A stretch of DNA of 64,000 nt from Magnetospirillum moscoviense (GTDB lineage: Bacteria; Pseudomonadota; Alphaproteobacteria; Rhodospirillales; Magnetospirillaceae), in assembly GCF_001650635.1 (NCBI RefSeq), contig NZ_LWQU01000196.1:1-64000 (forward strand). The letters are read 5' to 3'. The position numbers were made by a program, and so were the translations under genes. Shown piece after piece: positions 20,580-30,488 of the stretch (its first letter is position 1; each line of letters starts with the position of its first letter). The notes beneath the pieces were generated by a model. The model was not told where the DNA came from. It worked only from the letters and a program-made list of their open reading frames with translations, and made no database searches.

Positions 20580-21956
20580 TCATCCCTCCAGCAAGGTCTT
20601 GACGATCAGGCCCATGCGGCTGCCGGCCGAGCCCTTGACCATCACCACGTCTCCGGCCTTGACCAGGCCCTTGATCAGCGGCGCCAATTCGGCCGAGGAC
20701 GCGGCGGTGGGGCCGCGCTTGTCCTCGGGCAGGGCGTCGGACAGGTGGCGCATCAAGGGACCGGCGCAGGCGACCAGATCGATGTTCCAGGTGGCGACCG
20801 CCCCTGCCAGGTTGGCGTGCAGATCGGGCCCGGATCCGCCCAGTTCCAGCATGTCGCCCAGGATGGCGATGCGGCGCGCCCCCTTGGCCGGGCGGGCGGC
20901 GGCGAGCGTCGAGATCGCCGCCTTCATCGAGACCGGGCTGGCATTGTAGGATTCGTCGATCAGCTCGAAATTGCCGGCGCCGATGGCGACGACGTGGCGT
21001 TCGCCCCGGCCCTTGGGGGCCTTCATGGCGGCAAGGGACTGGGCGGCTTCCAGCGGGTCGGCGCTTAGCGCCTTCACCGCCAGCAGCACCGCCAGCGAGT
21101 TCATGCCCCAATGCAGGCCGGGCACGCCGACGCGGTAAGCCACCGGGTGGTCGTCCAGCAGGGCGAAGATCGCCGTCTCGTCGGGATCGACGGCGCAATC
21201 CAGCAGGCGGGCGTCGGCATCGATATGGCTGCCGAAGGTGCGGATGGTGATGTTGCCGGCGGCCTTGGCCAGGCGGCGGAAATGGCGGTTGTCGCGGTTC
21301 AGAATGGCGATGCCGCCGGGCTCGATCCCAGAAAAGATTTCCGCCTTGGCGTCGGCGATGTCCTCGGTCGAGGCGAAGAAGGCCGAATGCACCGCCTCGA
21401 CAGTGGTGATGATGGCCACATGCGGGCGGACCATGGCGACCAGCGGGGTGATCTCGCCGGGATGGTTCATGCCCAATTCGAACACCGCATAGCGGGCGTC
21501 GCGCGGCATGCGGGCCAGGGACAGCGGCACGCCCCAATGATTGTTGAAACTGCCGACCGACCAGTGGGTCTTGCCCTGGGGCGACAGCGCCAGGGCCAGC
21601 ATTTCCTTGGTGCCGGTCTTGCCGACCGAGCCGGTCACCGCGCAGATCGAGGCGGCCGAGCGGGCGCGCGCGGCCCGGCCCAGGTCGCGCAAGCCCTCCA
21701 TGGTGTCGTTGACCACCACCAGCGGCAGATCGTCGCAGCCTTCGGGGATTCGGTGGACCAGGGCGGCGGCGGCGCCGGCCGCGATGGCGGCCTTGACGTG
21801 GTCGTGGCCGTCATGGTTGGGGCCGGCCAGCGCGATGAACAGATCGGCCTTGGCGATGGTGCGCGAATCGATCGACACGCCGCAGGCCTCCCAGGCGGGG
21901 CCATGGGCTGTGCCGTTGGTGGCGGCCTTGACCTCGGCCGAGCTCCACAGCGTCAT
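20580..21956 (-). CDS. murF: UDP-N-acetylmuramoyl-tripeptide-D-alanyl-D-alanine ligase MurF
   Basis: MurF adds the D-Ala-D-Ala dipeptide, completing the pentapeptide precursor. The ATP loop [19 protein letters not shown], the motif [11 protein letters not shown], the segment [15 protein letters not shown] and [10 protein letters not shown] identify the family. The start [13 protein letters not shown] overlaps the murE stop by four bases (ATGA, 21953-21956). The length is 458 aa. Confidence 0.96.
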   Translation of the reverse strand: MTLWSSAEVKAATNGTAHGPAWEACGVSIDSRTIAKADLFIALAGPNHDGHDHVKAAIAAGAAAALVHRIPEGCDDLPLVVVNDTMEGLRDLGRAARARSAASICAVTGSVGKTGTKEMLALALSPQGKTHWSVGSFNNHWGVPLSLARMPRDARYAVFELGMNHPGEITPLVAMVRPHVAIITTVEAVHSAFFASTEDIADAKAEIFSGIEPGGIAILNRDNRHFRRLAKAAGNITIRTFGSHIDADARLLDCAVDPDETAIFALLDDHPVAYRVGVPGLHWGMNSLAVLLAVKALSADPLEAAQSLAAMKAPKGRGERHVVAIGAGNFELIDESYNASPVSMKAAISTLAAARPAKGARRIAILGDMLELGGSGPDLHANLAGAVATWNIDLVACAGPLMRHLSDALPEDKRGPTAASSAELAPLIKGLVKAGDVVMVKGSAGSRMGLIVKTLLEG

Positions 21957-23377
21957 GGGGCCCTCCTGTCCAGGGCGGCCCGGCATTCGGTGGCATCGTC
22001 GAAGGGCAGGATTTCGGTGCCCACGATCTGGCCCTGTTCGTGGCCCTTGCCGGCCACCACCAGCACGTCGCCCGCTTCCATGCCGGCGATGGCGGCGCGG
22101 ATGGCTGCGCGGCGGTCGGCGATTTCCACCGCGTCGGGGCAGGCGGCCAGGATGGCGGCGCGAATGGGGGCGGCGGCCTCGGTCCGGGGATTGTCGTCGG
22201 TGATGATGACGCGATCGGCCAGACGGGCGGCGATCGCCCCCATCTGCGGCCGCTTGCCGGGGTCGCGGTCGCCGCCGCAGCCGAACACCACCACCAGTCG
22301 GCCATGGGCGTGGGGGCGCAGCGCATTCAGCACGGTTTCCAGGGCGTCGGGGGTGTGGGCGTAATCGACGAAGATCGAGGGCGCCACCGGCTGCAAGCGC
22401 CCCGGCACCCCGTCCAGGCCTTCCAGGGCGGCCGTGGCGGCGGCGGCATCGGCGCCGCAGGCGATGACCAGGCCCAGGGCGGCCAGGGCGTTGGCGGCCT
22501 GGAAGGTGCCGGCCAGCTTCAGATGGATGCGGGCGGGGCGGCCCAGGATGTCGAGATCCAGGACCTGGCCGTCGGGGGCGGCATGGGCCGCCTTCAGGCG
22601 CAGATCGGCGCCATGGACGCCATAGGCCAGGATCGGCTGGCCCCGGCCCTTGGCGGCCTTCAGGAACAGGTCGGCGACCGGAGAATCGGCGTTGACGATC
22701 GCCGTACCGGTGGCCGGCAGCAATTCGGTGAACAGGCGCAGCTTGGCGGCGCCGTACTCCTCCATGGTGCCGTGATAATCCAGATGGTCGCGGGTCAGGT
22801 TGGTGAAGGCGGCGGCCTCGAGCCGGACGCCGTCCAGGCGGAACTGGGCCAGGCCGTGGCTGGACGCCTCCATGCAGGCATGGGTGATGCCGTGGTCGGC
22901 CAGGCCCGCCAGGGTGGTGTGCAGGTCGGCCGGGTCGGGGGTGGTCAGGCTGCCTTCATGGGGCCAATCCTCGGCGATCACCCCCAGGGTGCCCAGGGCG
23001 GCGGCCCGGTGGCCCAGCGCGCGCCACAATTGGCGGGCGAAATTGGCGGTCGAGGTCTTGCCGTTGGTGCCGGTGACGGCGGCCATGTGGGCCGGCTGGC
23101 GGCCGTGGAAGGCGGCCGCCGCCAGGGCGAAGGCGCGGCGCGGCTCGGGCTGGGTCACCAGCACGGCGCCTGCGGGGGCGGGGGTACCTTCGGGGGCCAG
23201 GATCGCCACCGCGCCGGCGGCGACGGCGCGGTCGATGAAGGCGCGGCCGTCGGCCTTGGTGCCGGGCAGGGCGGCGAACAGGAAGCCGGGCGCGACTTTC
23301 CGGGAATCGGCGGTCAGGCCGGTGATGGTGGGGTTGGCGCCGGTCCAACCGGCGATCAGGTCAGCGAGTTGCGGCAA
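21953..23377 (-). CDS. murE: MurE, meso-diaminopimelate-adding Mur ligase
   Basis: MurE adds the third amino acid of the stem peptide. The ATP loop is AAVTGTNGKTSTANF, and the DNPR motif in IITDDNPRTE is the known marker of the meso-diaminopimelate-specific enzyme, as expected in Gram-negatives. The start is a TTG at 23377, supported by GGGAGG 7 nt upstream and by the typical N-terminus LADLIAG. The start lies inside the last 17 bp of ftsI, implying coupled translation. The length is 474 aa. Confidence 0.95.
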   Translation of the reverse strand: MPQLADLIAGWTGANPTITGLTADSRKVAPGFLFAALPGTKADGRAFIDRAVAAGAVAILAPEGTPAPAGAVLVTQPEPRRAFALAAAAFHGRQPAHMAAVTGTNGKTSTANFARQLWRALGHRAAALGTLGVIAEDWPHEGSLTTPDPADLHTTLAGLADHGITHACMEASSHGLAQFRLDGVRLEAAAFTNLTRDHLDYHGTMEEYGAAKLRLFTELLPATGTAIVNADSPVADLFLKAAKGRGQPILAYGVHGADLRLKAAHAAPDGQVLDLDILGRPARIHLKLAGTFQAANALAALGLVIACGADAAAATAALEGLDGVPGRLQPVAPSIFVDYAHTPDALETVLNALRPHAHGRLVVVFGCGGDRDPGKRPQMGAIAARLADRVIITDDNPRTEAAAPIRAAILAACPDAVEIADRRAAIRAAIAGMEAGDVLVVAGKGHEQGQIVGTEILPFDDATECRAALDRRAP

Positions 23378-25115
23378 GATCGCCCCTCCCGTGGCCGGGC
23401 GTGGCGGGGCGGGCGGCGATGGTCGGCTCGGGCGCGGCCTTGGGCGCGATGCCCATCATCGGCGCCAGTTGGGCGATGATGCGACCGGCGGCCGGGGCCG
23501 CCGTCCAGCCGGCGGTGATGAAGCCATAGGTTTCCTTGGTGCCCTGCGGCTCGTCGATCATGGCGACAACCACATAGCGGGGCGCGTCCATCGGGAAGGC
23601 GGCAACGAAGGACGACAACACCGCCTTCTTCTTGTAACCGCCATGGGCGGCCTTCTCGGCGGTGCCGGTCTTGCCCCCGACGTCGTAGCCCGCCACCTCG
23701 GCCTTCTTGCCGGTGCCGTCGGTCACCACCATGCGCATCAGCGCGCGCATCTGGTCCGAGGTGCGCTGCTTCAGCACCCGTTCGCCGGGGATGGCGCGGC
23801 CGTCGCCGGCGGCCAGCAAGGTGGCGGGGCGGAAGATGCCGCCATTGACCAGGGCCGCCGCGCCGGAAACCAGTTGGATCGGCGTCACCGACAGGCCGTG
23901 GCCGAAGGCGATGGTGATGGTGTTGATCTCGCGCCACGGGCTGGGAACCATCGGGGCGCCGACCTCGGGCAGTTCGATGGTGGGCGTCTGCAGCATGCCG
24001 ATGCGGCCCATGAACGAGCGCTGGAAGTCGGTGCCGGCTTCCAGCGCCATGCGGGCCGAGCCGATGTTGGACGAATGGACCAGGATTTCCGGCACGGTCA
24101 TCCAGCGGTTCAGGGCATGGTCGTCGTGGATTTCGTGGCTGCCGTACTTCAGCGGGCGGGTGGCGTCGAAGCTGGAATTCAGGTTGACCCGGCCGCTTTC
24201 CAGCGCCATCGCCGTGTTGAACAGCTTGAAGGTCGAGCCCATCTCGTAGGCGCCCTTGGTAGCGCGGTTGAACAGGGCGTCGTTGGCCCCGGCCGGCGGG
24301 TCGTTGGGGTCGAAATCGGGCAGGCTGACCATCGCCAGCATCTCGCCGGTATGGATGTCCATCACCATGCCGGTGGCACCCAGGGCGCGGAAGGTCTCGA
24401 CCGACTTTTGCAGTTCGTTCCTGACCAGGGTCTGGACGCGGATGTCCAGGGCCAGCCGCACCGGCTCGGCACTGGAACGCAGGCCGGCATCAAAGCGCTT
24501 CTCGATGCCGGCGATGCCCTTGTTGTCGATGTCGGTCATGCCGACGGCGTGGGCGACCAGCGAGCCGTGCGGATAGACCCGGCGCTCGCCCTTCTCGAAG
24601 TAAAGGCCGGGAATCCCCAGGGCGTTGACGTCGTATTGCTGCCGCGGCGTCAGGTTGCGGCGCAGATAGGCGAAGGTCTTGCCGTTGCCCAGCCGGGCGC
24701 GGACTTCCGCCTTGTCCAGGTCGGGCAGCACGCGGGCCAGCTTGTCGACCGCTTCCTGGGCGTCGGGCACTTCGTGCGGGCGGGCGTACAGCGACACGGT
24801 GGGCAGGCTGGTGGCCAGGATGATGCCGTTGCGGTCGACGATGTCGCCGCGTTCCATCTCGACGCCGTCAATGCGGGCGTGGGGCAGCGCACGCGGGCGG
24901 GCCGGATTGGAATCCAGCACGGCGACATCGACCATGCGCGCGCCGATGACGCCGAAGATGACGGTGAAGACGGCGACGGTGGCCACCAGACGGCCACGGC
25001 TGGTTTCCAGGGCGCGCATGCGAACGCCGTCCAGATACAAAGCGGCGGGACCGTTTTGAAGGTCCTCGCCGGCATGCATCAGGGGCGTGGGGGGCTTGCG
25101 CGGGAACAGGCTCAT
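23361..25115 (-). CDS. ftsI: FtsI (PBP3), septal peptidoglycan transpeptidase
   Basis: FtsI crosslinks septal peptidoglycan and is the target of several beta-lactams. The cytoplasmic N-terminus is followed by one membrane segment (LVATVAVFTVIFGVIGARMV), a dimerisation domain, then the transpeptidase motifs STFK, SSN (in VHSSNIGSA) and KTGT (in VGGKTGTAEK). The length is 584 aa from the ATG at 25115, which overlaps the ftsL stop by four bases. The C-terminus carries a short Pro/Ala-rich tail. Confidence 0.96.
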   Translation of the reverse strand: MSLFPRKPPTPLMHAGEDLQNGPAALYLDGVRMRALETSRGRLVATVAVFTVIFGVIGARMVDVAVLDSNPARPRALPHARIDGVEMERGDIVDRNGIILATSLPTVSLYARPHEVPDAQEAVDKLARVLPDLDKAEVRARLGNGKTFAYLRRNLTPRQQYDVNALGIPGLYFEKGERRVYPHGSLVAHAVGMTDIDNKGIAGIEKRFDAGLRSSAEPVRLALDIRVQTLVRNELQKSVETFRALGATGMVMDIHTGEMLAMVSLPDFDPNDPPAGANDALFNRATKGAYEMGSTFKLFNTAMALESGRVNLNSSFDATRPLKYGSHEIHDDHALNRWMTVPEILVHSSNIGSARMALEAGTDFQRSFMGRIGMLQTPTIELPEVGAPMVPSPWREINTITIAFGHGLSVTPIQLVSGAAALVNGGIFRPATLLAAGDGRAIPGERVLKQRTSDQMRALMRMVVTDGTGKKAEVAGYDVGGKTGTAEKAAHGGYKKKAVLSSFVAAFPMDAPRYVVVAMIDEPQGTKETYGFITAGWTAAPAAGRIIAQLAPMMGIAPKAAPEPTIAARPATPGHGRGDLAATR

Positions 25116-25684
25116 CGCAGCCCTCCCGGTCCATCGGGGGTTTGGGCCAGGGCGGGCGACTGGATGATGATGGTGCGGCCGGGCGGCTGGGGCGCCGGTC
25201 GGGGCGGCTGCGGCGCCGGCGCCAACGCCGGCGAGGCGGCCAGGACCGACGGGGCCGGGACCGAGGGGGGCGGCGAAACCGGGGCGGCGGGCTTGGCGTC
25301 GGCGGGCTTGACCGGCTCGGCCTTGGGGGCCGGGCGTGTCTGTTCGCTCTTGACCGACGGGACCGGGACGGGCTTGGGGGCGGCCAGGGCGGCGGTGGCG
25401 GTCGGCTCCTTGCGGGCCGGGGTCAGCGAGGTGATCTGGCTGGGCGCCATCACCCGCATGGACAGGAACTTCTCGGACAGCTGGCGCAGGCGGGCCGGGT
25501 CGTTCAGATAGCTCCATTCCGCCTTCAGGACGTGGATTTCTTCCTGGTTGCGCTGGATCTCGCGGTTCAGCTCGGCCAGGCGGGCTTCCTGGTCGCGGAC
25601 CTCGTGCTTGACGAAGAACAGGCCGACGCCCAGAACACCGGCGATGGCGGCCAGCAACAGGCTGGTTCCCAATCCCTTGATCAT
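25112..25684 (-). CDS. ftsL: FtsL-like division protein
   Basis: This small bitopic protein has a short N-terminus, one membrane helix ([17 protein letters not shown]) and a coiled-coil with the pattern [20 protein letters not shown] followed by the FtsL segment [20 protein letters not shown]. FtsL forms the FtsQLB complex that activates FtsWI. The 190-residue length comes from a long Pro/Ala-rich C-terminal tail absent from the E. coli protein but common in alphaproteobacteria. Its position between rsmH and ftsI confirms the assignment. It overlaps both neighbours by four bases. Confidence 0.9.
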   Translation of the reverse strand: MIKGLGTSLLLAAIAGVLGVGLFFVKHEVRDQEARLAELNREIQRNQEEIHVLKAEWSYLNDPARLRQLSEKFLSMRVMAPSQITSLTPARKEPTATAALAAPKPVPVPSVKSEQTRPAPKAEPVKPADAKPAAPVSPPPSVPAPSVLAASPALAPAPQPPRPAPQPPGRTIIIQSPALAQTPDGPGGLR

Positions 25685-26679
25685 GCGTCGCCTCCTTCCC
25701 AGGCCGGGGCACCGGTCCGGATGGCGGCCCGCAGCTTGGCCGAGCGCGAGCGCGGGTTGCGCGCCTGTTCGGCCGGGCCGGCGGCAACCGCCTTGCGGGT
25801 CAGCAGGGTGAAGGTGGGGGCAGGCCCGGCGGCCTGCATCGGCAGGTGGCGCGACGCCCCTTCGACCGCGCCCGAGCGGCGCTTCATGAAGGTCTTGACC
25901 GCGCGGTCCTCGAGCGAATGGAAGGTCACCACCGCCAGGCGCCCGCCCGGGGCCAGCAGCCGTTCGGCGGCGGCCAGGCCGCGGCTCAGTTCGCCCAGCT
26001 CGTCGTTGACGTGGATGCGCAAAGCCTGAAAGGTGCGCGTCGCCGGGTCGATGGTGTCGTTGCCCTTGCGCACGGTCCGGCGCACCACCTCGGCCAGGTC
26101 CGAGGTGCGCTCGAACCGCTTGTCGGCGCGGGCGGCGACGATGGCGCGGGCGACCCGGCGGGCGTGCCGTTCCTCGCCCAGATGAAAGATGATGTCGGCC
26201 AGCTCGCCTTCCGAGGCATTGTTGACCACGTCGGCGGCCGACGGGCCGGCCTGCTCCATCCGCATGTCCAGCGGACCGTCCTTGGCGAACGAGAAGCCGC
26301 GCTGTGCCTGGTCGATCTGCATCGACGACACCCCGATATCCAGGGCGATGCCATCGACCGAGCCGATCCCATGCTCGGCCAGCAGGCGGTCCATGTCGCC
26401 GTAGCGGCCGGCCAGCACGGTCAGGCGGCCGCTGGCCGCCTCGGGCAGGGCGCGGCCGTTGGCGACGGCGTCGGGGTCGCGGTCGATACCGATCACCCGG
26501 GCGGCCCCTTGCGCCAACAGGGCGCGGGAATAGCCGCCGGCCCCGAAGGTGCCATCGACGAACAGGCCGCCATTCAGCGGGGCCAGGCTGGCCAGCACCT
26601 CGTCCAGCAGGACCGGGATGTGGGGGGGGGATTCCGAGGGGATGGATTCCGAGTCTGGGTGGGGAGCGGGGGCGGTCAT
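25681..26679 (-). CDS. rsmH: 16S rRNA m4C1402 methyltransferase RsmH (MraW)
   Basis: RsmH methylates N4 of C1402 in 16S rRNA using S-adenosylmethionine. The SAM-binding motif [16 protein letters not shown] is near residue 40, with the family segments [30 protein letters not shown] (read in parts) and [13 protein letters not shown]. The length is 332 aa. The 5' region contains a run of eight or more G residues (26622-26631), which on this strand is a C run in codons for a Ser/Pro-rich start; phase variation by slippage there is conceivable but unsupported. Confidence 0.95.
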   Translation of the reverse strand: MTAPAPHPDSESIPSESPPHIPVLLDEVLASLAPLNGGLFVDGTFGAGGYSRALLAQGAARVIGIDRDPDAVANGRALPEAASGRLTVLAGRYGDMDRLLAEHGIGSVDGIALDIGVSSMQIDQAQRGFSFAKDGPLDMRMEQAGPSAADVVNNASEGELADIIFHLGEERHARRVARAIVAARADKRFERTSDLAEVVRRTVRKGNDTIDPATRTFQALRIHVNDELGELSRGLAAAERLLAPGGRLAVVTFHSLEDRAVKTFMKRRSGAVEGASRHLPMQAAGPAPTFTLLTRKAVAAGPAEQARNPRSRSAKLRAAIRTGAPAWEGGDA

Positions 26680-27149
26680 CGCGGCTCCTGCGACGGAGCC
26701 TTGGGCCTCAAGGGCAGGGTGGGGCGATTGGCCAGGGCGCGGGCGCGGATTTCCGCCTCGGCCGCGCGGTAGCTTTCGGGTTCCCAGATCTGGAAGGTCT
26801 GGCCCTTGCCGACGAAGGCGGCGGCCTCGGTGATGCCGGCATGGGCCATCACATCCTCGGGCAGCAGGATGCGGCCCTCTGGGTCCCAGGCCAGCTGGCG
26901 GGCGTCGGCGAAGATCAGGGCCGACAGATCGTCATGTTCGGGCGAGAAGGCGTCGAGGTTCTGGGCGCTGTCGGACAGCCGCTCCATGAAGTCCATGCCG
27001 CAGCCTTCGATGCAGGCATGGGCGAACGAGCGATAGGCGATGATCCCCTGGAAGGGCTGGACGGACAAGGTCGCGCGGAAGCTCGCCGGGACCGATACCC
27101 GGCCCTTGCGGTCAACCTTGTTCACGAATGTGGAGAGGAAAAGCCCCAT
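26676..27149 (-). CDS. mraZ: Transcriptional regulator MraZ
   Basis: MraZ is an AbrB-fold DNA-binding protein that represses the dcw operon promoter. The product (157 aa) has two SpoVT-AbrB repeats: [18 protein letters not shown] at residues 8-25 and [20 protein letters not shown] around residue 88. It is the first gene of the dcw block and overlaps rsmH by four bases. Four TGGG repeats spaced by 10 bp lie 80-115 bp upstream, as expected for self-regulation. Confidence 0.95.
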   Translation of the reverse strand: MGLFLSTFVNKVDRKGRVSVPASFRATLSVQPFQGIIAYRSFAHACIEGCGMDFMERLSDSAQNLDAFSPEHDDLSALIFADARQLAWDPEGRILLPEDVMAHAGITEAAAFVGKGQTFQIWEPESYRAAEAEIRARALANRPTLPLRPKAPSQEPR

Positions 27150-27230
27150 CCCCCAGTCCGCCTACCGAAAAGCCCGTTACCCCAAAACCCCCCACCGAAT
27201 GCGCGCACTTCCCCTGGAAGCGCCATGCGA

Positions 27231-27274
27231 TGGGTGAAAATGGGATATCATGGGTAATCATGGGCGTCAATGGT
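27231..27274. promoter_or_regulatory. MraZ binding repeats (four TGGG at 10-bp spacing, plus one TGGT)
   Basis: TGGG occurs at 27231, 27241, 27251 and 27261, and a degenerate TGGT at 27271, all exactly one helical turn apart. MraZ of E. coli is known to bind TGGGN direct repeats separated by 5 nt upstream of its own gene. Here the TGGG units read on the plus strand, opposite to mraZ. Confidence 0.85.
27242..27270 (-). promoter_or_regulatory. Probable sigma70-type promoter of mraZ/dcw
   Basis: On the minus strand TTGACG (27265-27270) and TATCCC (27242-27247) are separated by 17 bp. Both hexamers lie inside the TGGG repeat array, so bound MraZ would block RNA polymerase directly. Confidence 0.6.
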
Positions 27275-27494
27275 ATTGACTAGTAAAAATCTGGGCCGAG
27301 CCGCCTGTTTGCAAATTGACGACAAATTTACCAAAGTACTCGAAGAATGCGCCTTAATTCATTGAAAAATATGATGTTTTTCCGTCGCGCCGAAATTGGC
27401 GCGCGACAACCGGCCGGCGGGGCGCGGGCCAGGGCTGGGGGGTGGGCGCCGATGGCGCCGCATGGGATGGTATGGGTGGAAAATCGAGAAATTT
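27275..27494. other. Noncoding DNA between the mraZ promoter and rnpB
   Basis: The left part (27275-27390) is AT-rich and the right part (27400-27480) GC-rich, with a short GGCGCC-GAT-GGCGCC palindrome near 27448-27462 that could end rnpB transcription. No open frame here has a ribosome-binding site or family-like sequence, and I see no gene. Confidence 0.5.
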
Positions 27495-27884
<390 letters not shown>

Positions 27885-27890
27885 GCCCGC

Positions 27891-27920
27891 ACAGTGCACC
27901 GATGGCGGTGTCGGCGTCAA
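27891..27920 (-). promoter_or_regulatory. Possible rnpB promoter
   Basis: TTGACG (27915-27920, minus strand) is followed after about 18 bp by a weak -10 (CACTGT, 27891-27896), which would place the start about 7 nt further on, at the inferred RNA 5' end. Confidence 0.45.
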
Positions 27921-28090
27921 GGGGGTGACTGGATGGTGTAACCCGAGACTAATATAAATAATAAAAGTGACGTTTACTTTAAAGGCGCGCAATGCGCCGA
28001 GAACTACATATGGTTAACCTGATTTTGACAAACATTAAAAGACGATTTACCAATATTTCTTTGGCATTAACCGGTTGTGAGTAGGCAAAG

Positions 28091-28123
28091 CAAAAGGGCC
28101 GAGGCCATTTCTGGCCCCGACCC
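28091..28123 (-). terminator. Probable terminator of the cheZ-like gene
   Basis: A hairpin with 12-bp arms and two mismatches (28096-28107 with 28112-28123) is followed on the minus strand by TTTTG, about 30 bp past the stop codon. The AT-rich DNA between it and rnpB (27925-28090) shows no gene. Confidence 0.65.
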
Positions 28124-28150
28124 CCGGTCGGGAATGCGCAAGAAAGGCGG

Positions 28151-28903
28151 TCAGCCGAACAATTTGTCGATGTCGTCCTGGCTGATGCCCTGGTTTTCCA
28201 ATGCCGGGCCGTTCAGCAACTTGGCGTCGTTGTCGCTGATCTCGGGGGCCTGCTTGGGCACGATCTCGGCGATGTTGTCGGGGCCCCAGATGTCGATCAT
28301 GTTGGTGATCTTGCCCTCGACGAACTTCAGGGTACGGACCACCTTCGAGATGCGCTGGCCGGTAATGTCCTGGAAGTTGCAGGCTTCGAACAGGGTGATG
28401 ACGGTTTCCGAGATGTCGTCGGCCAGGCGCTTGACGTAGGCGTCGCCGTGCGATTCGATCTCGCGGGCCAGGGCGTCGATCTTCTCGGCCCCTTCCAGGA
28501 TCGAGTTGGTGGCACCCTCGGTGGCGTTGACGATGGCGTCCAGCTCGAAGGTGACGGTCATCAGCCGGTCGTCGTCGCTGTCCTTGGGCTTCAGCGCGGC
28601 GATTTCCTGCTTGGTCTGCTCGATACAGACGGCCAGGGCGCGCAGCTCGGTCTTCAGCATCGACACTTCGGCCTGACGCTGGTGGACCACTTCCTCCATG
28701 CTCGCCACCTGGGCGGCGACCGGCGGCGGCTCCTCGCCCTTGATCAGGTGCTCGAGGACCTTGATTTCGTTACGGACTTCCTGCAGCGCCTTCAGGACCT
28801 CGTTGTTCGAGGCCCCCATCAGCTGCGGCGTCGCGTCGCCCTTGCCCGACATCGCCTTCAGGCGCTGGATCTCGGCTGTGAACAGCTTGCGTTCGGTCAT
28901 CAT
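28151..28903 (-). CDS. cheZ: CheZ-like protein phosphatase
   Basis: CheZ dephosphorylates phospho-CheY and resets flagellar rotation. The 250-residue protein is largely helical, with a long heptad region (residues ~35-110). It carries the CheZ signature ACNFQDITGQRISKVVRTL, in which the Gln of FQDITGQ matches the catalytic Gln of CheZ. The C-terminal tail GISQDDIDKLFG resembles the CheY-P-binding peptide of CheZ and FliM. Alphaproteobacteria often have such divergent CheZ proteins outside che operons, as here. The neighbours do not identify the chemotaxis pathway served. Confidence 0.82.
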   Translation of the reverse strand: MMTERKLFTAEIQRLKAMSGKGDATPQLMGASNNEVLKALQEVRNEIKVLEHLIKGEEPPPVAAQVASMEEVVHQRQAEVSMLKTELRALAVCIEQTKQEIAALKPKDSDDDRLMTVTFELDAIVNATEGATNSILEGAEKIDALAREIESHGDAYVKRLADDISETVITLFEACNFQDITGQRISKVVRTLKFVEGKITNMIDIWGPDNIAEIVPKQAPEISDNDAKLLNGPALENQGISQDDIDKLFG

Positions 28904-28927
28904 GCCTGAAAGAACCTCCCCCCCTAA

Positions 28928-29377
28928 TCACGTTGTCCAGCCATTGGCTGGTCCGCCCACCGCGCCGTCTTGTTCCTGCGCGGCCTCCACCCAGGGGCCA
29001 TATGCTTTATCATCTTCCAGAATATGGTCGGTCAACCAATTCTTAAGCAGCGACTGGACGTCGGTGCTGAGAGCGTCGCGTTCTCCGGCCCGCCAGCGCT
29101 CGCAGATCTGCGTCACCTTCTTTTCCAGATCGTGATGGAGCTGCTCGTGCTGCTCGGCCAGGGGATAGTTGGCCCGGCGCATGATCGCCTCCTCGCGGCG
29201 GAAGTGATGCTCGGCATATTCGGCCAGAACCTTCAGCACGCTGCCCACCACCTCGCGGCTCTGGTCGGTGTCGGTGGCGTCGTTCAGCTGCGCCAGCAGG
29301 CTGAAGATGATGCGGTGATCGGAATCGAGGATGGCGCTGCCCACGCTGTAAGCCTCGTCCCATGTCAGCATCGCCAT
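28928..29377 (-). CDS. Bacteriohemerythrin
   Basis: This small oxygen-binding di-iron protein (149 aa) has the hemerythrin ligand pattern: His in DSDHRIIF, HHFRREEAIM (HxxxE), HEQLHHD (HxxxH) and HILEDDKAY (HxxxxD). Bacteriohemerythrins are common in motile microaerophiles, where they may supply O2 to sensors or oxidases. The start MAMLTWDEAYSVGSAILD is typical. It lies just upstream of the CheZ-like gene on the same strand (24-bp gap), so a link to aerotaxis is an inference. Confidence 0.9.
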   Translation of the reverse strand: MAMLTWDEAYSVGSAILDSDHRIIFSLLAQLNDATDTDQSREVVGSVLKVLAEYAEHHFRREEAIMRRANYPLAEQHEQLHHDLEKKVTQICERWRAGERDALSTDVQSLLKNWLTDHILEDDKAYGPWVEAAQEQDGAVGGPANGWTT

Positions 29378-29495
29378 CGTCGGCCTTCCCCGTCCCGTGC
29401 CCTGAGCCAAAATGCTACAACGCCAACCTTGGGCGCACAACCTGTCGTCGGGATGGTATGCTGGGGCTGGAACCCATTCATTACGGGGCAGTGTC

Positions 29496-30488
29496 GTGAC
29501 CCGCTTGCGCTTGGCCACCTTCAACCTGGAAAATCTGGACGACCGCCCCGGGGCAGGCGACTTCGCCGACCGCGTCCGGGTGTTGGCGCCGCAACTCCAG
29601 CGGCTGCGCGCCGACGTCTTGTGCCTGCAAGAGATCAACGCCCATGCGCTGACCAAGCACGGCCCGCGCGAGGTGTCGGCGCTGGATCGGTTGGTGGCCG
29701 GCAGCGATTACGAACACCGCCACCGCGTCGTCTCGCTCAGCCGTGGCGGCGTCCGTCCGGCGGACCGCCACAATCTGGTGGTGCTCTCTCGGCTGCCGGT
29801 GCTGGAACATTCCCAGGTCTGGCACGATCTGGTGCCGCCGCCCAGCTATCGGCCGGTCACCGCCCAGCCGCGCCCCGATCTGCCCGAGGCGGTGGAATGG
29901 GATCGGCCGATCCTGCATGTGGTCCTGGATGCCGGCGGCGGCCAGCGGCTGCATGTGGTCAACGTCCATCTGCGGGCACCGCGCGCGGCCTGGCTGCCCG
30001 GCCAGAAGGACGGCCACGGCCGCTGGAACAGCATCGGCGGTTGGGCCGAGGGATTCTTCCTGGCCGACATCAAGCGGGCCGGCCAGGCGCTGGAAGCGCG
30101 CCTGCTGGTCGAACGCATCCTGGATTCCGAGCCCGACGCCCTGATCGCCGTTCTGGGCGATTTCAACGCCGGTGACCACGAGGCGCCGGTCCGCACCATC
30201 CGCGGCGACGAGGACGACACCGGCAACGGCCATCTGGGGCCGCGCGTGCTGGTGCCGGTCGAACGTTCGATCCCGGAAAGCCAGCGCTTTTCGGTGATCC
30301 ATCGCGGACGGCGCATCCTGCTGGACCATATCCTGGTGTCGCGCCTCCTGCTGGGCAGCTTCCGCGCCGCCGAGCTGCACAACGAGACCCTGGGCGACGA
30401 GTTGATCTCGCCGGCGCTGGTGTGGGCCAGCCCGGAAAGCTATCACGCGCCGCTGGTGGCGGAATTCAGCCTCCGACCATCTCGATGA
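29496..30488 (+). CDS. Endonuclease/exonuclease/phosphatase (EEP) family protein
   Basis: The 330-residue product has the EEP fold pattern: LRLATFNLENLDD at the N-terminus (metal-site Asn), DVLCLQEINA with the metal-binding Glu, AVLGDFNAGDHEAP (GDFNA) and a C-terminal DHILVS segment with the catalytic His. Such proteins hydrolyse phosphodiester bonds in DNA, nucleotides or lipids; the substrate cannot be told. The start is the GTG at 29496, which opens directly on the first conserved strand. It is convergent with the VOC gene and overlaps its end by 23 bp. Confidence 0.75.
   Translation: MTRLRLATFNLENLDDRPGAGDFADRVRVLAPQLQRLRADVLCLQEINAHALTKHGPREVSALDRLVAGSDYEHRHRVVSLSRGGVRPADRHNLVVLSRLPVLEHSQVWHDLVPPPSYRPVTAQPRPDLPEAVEWDRPILHVVLDAGGGQRLHVVNVHLRAPRAAWLPGQKDGHGRWNSIGGWAEGFFLADIKRAGQALEARLLVERILDSEPDALIAVLGDFNAGDHEAPVRTIRGDEDDTGNGHLGPRVLVPVERSIPESQRFSVIHRGRRILLDHILVSRLLLGSFRAAELHNETLGDELISPALVWASPESYHAPLVAEFSLRPSR

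Noticed and set aside
18245-20602. Long plus-strand open frame opposite murD and mraY
   Set aside because: It has low-complexity Gln/Gly/His composition and is fully overlapped by confidently identified genes on the other strand.
22800-25511. Long plus-strand open frame opposite murE and ftsI
   Set aside because: It is a shadow of high-GC coding DNA, without domain-like sequence.
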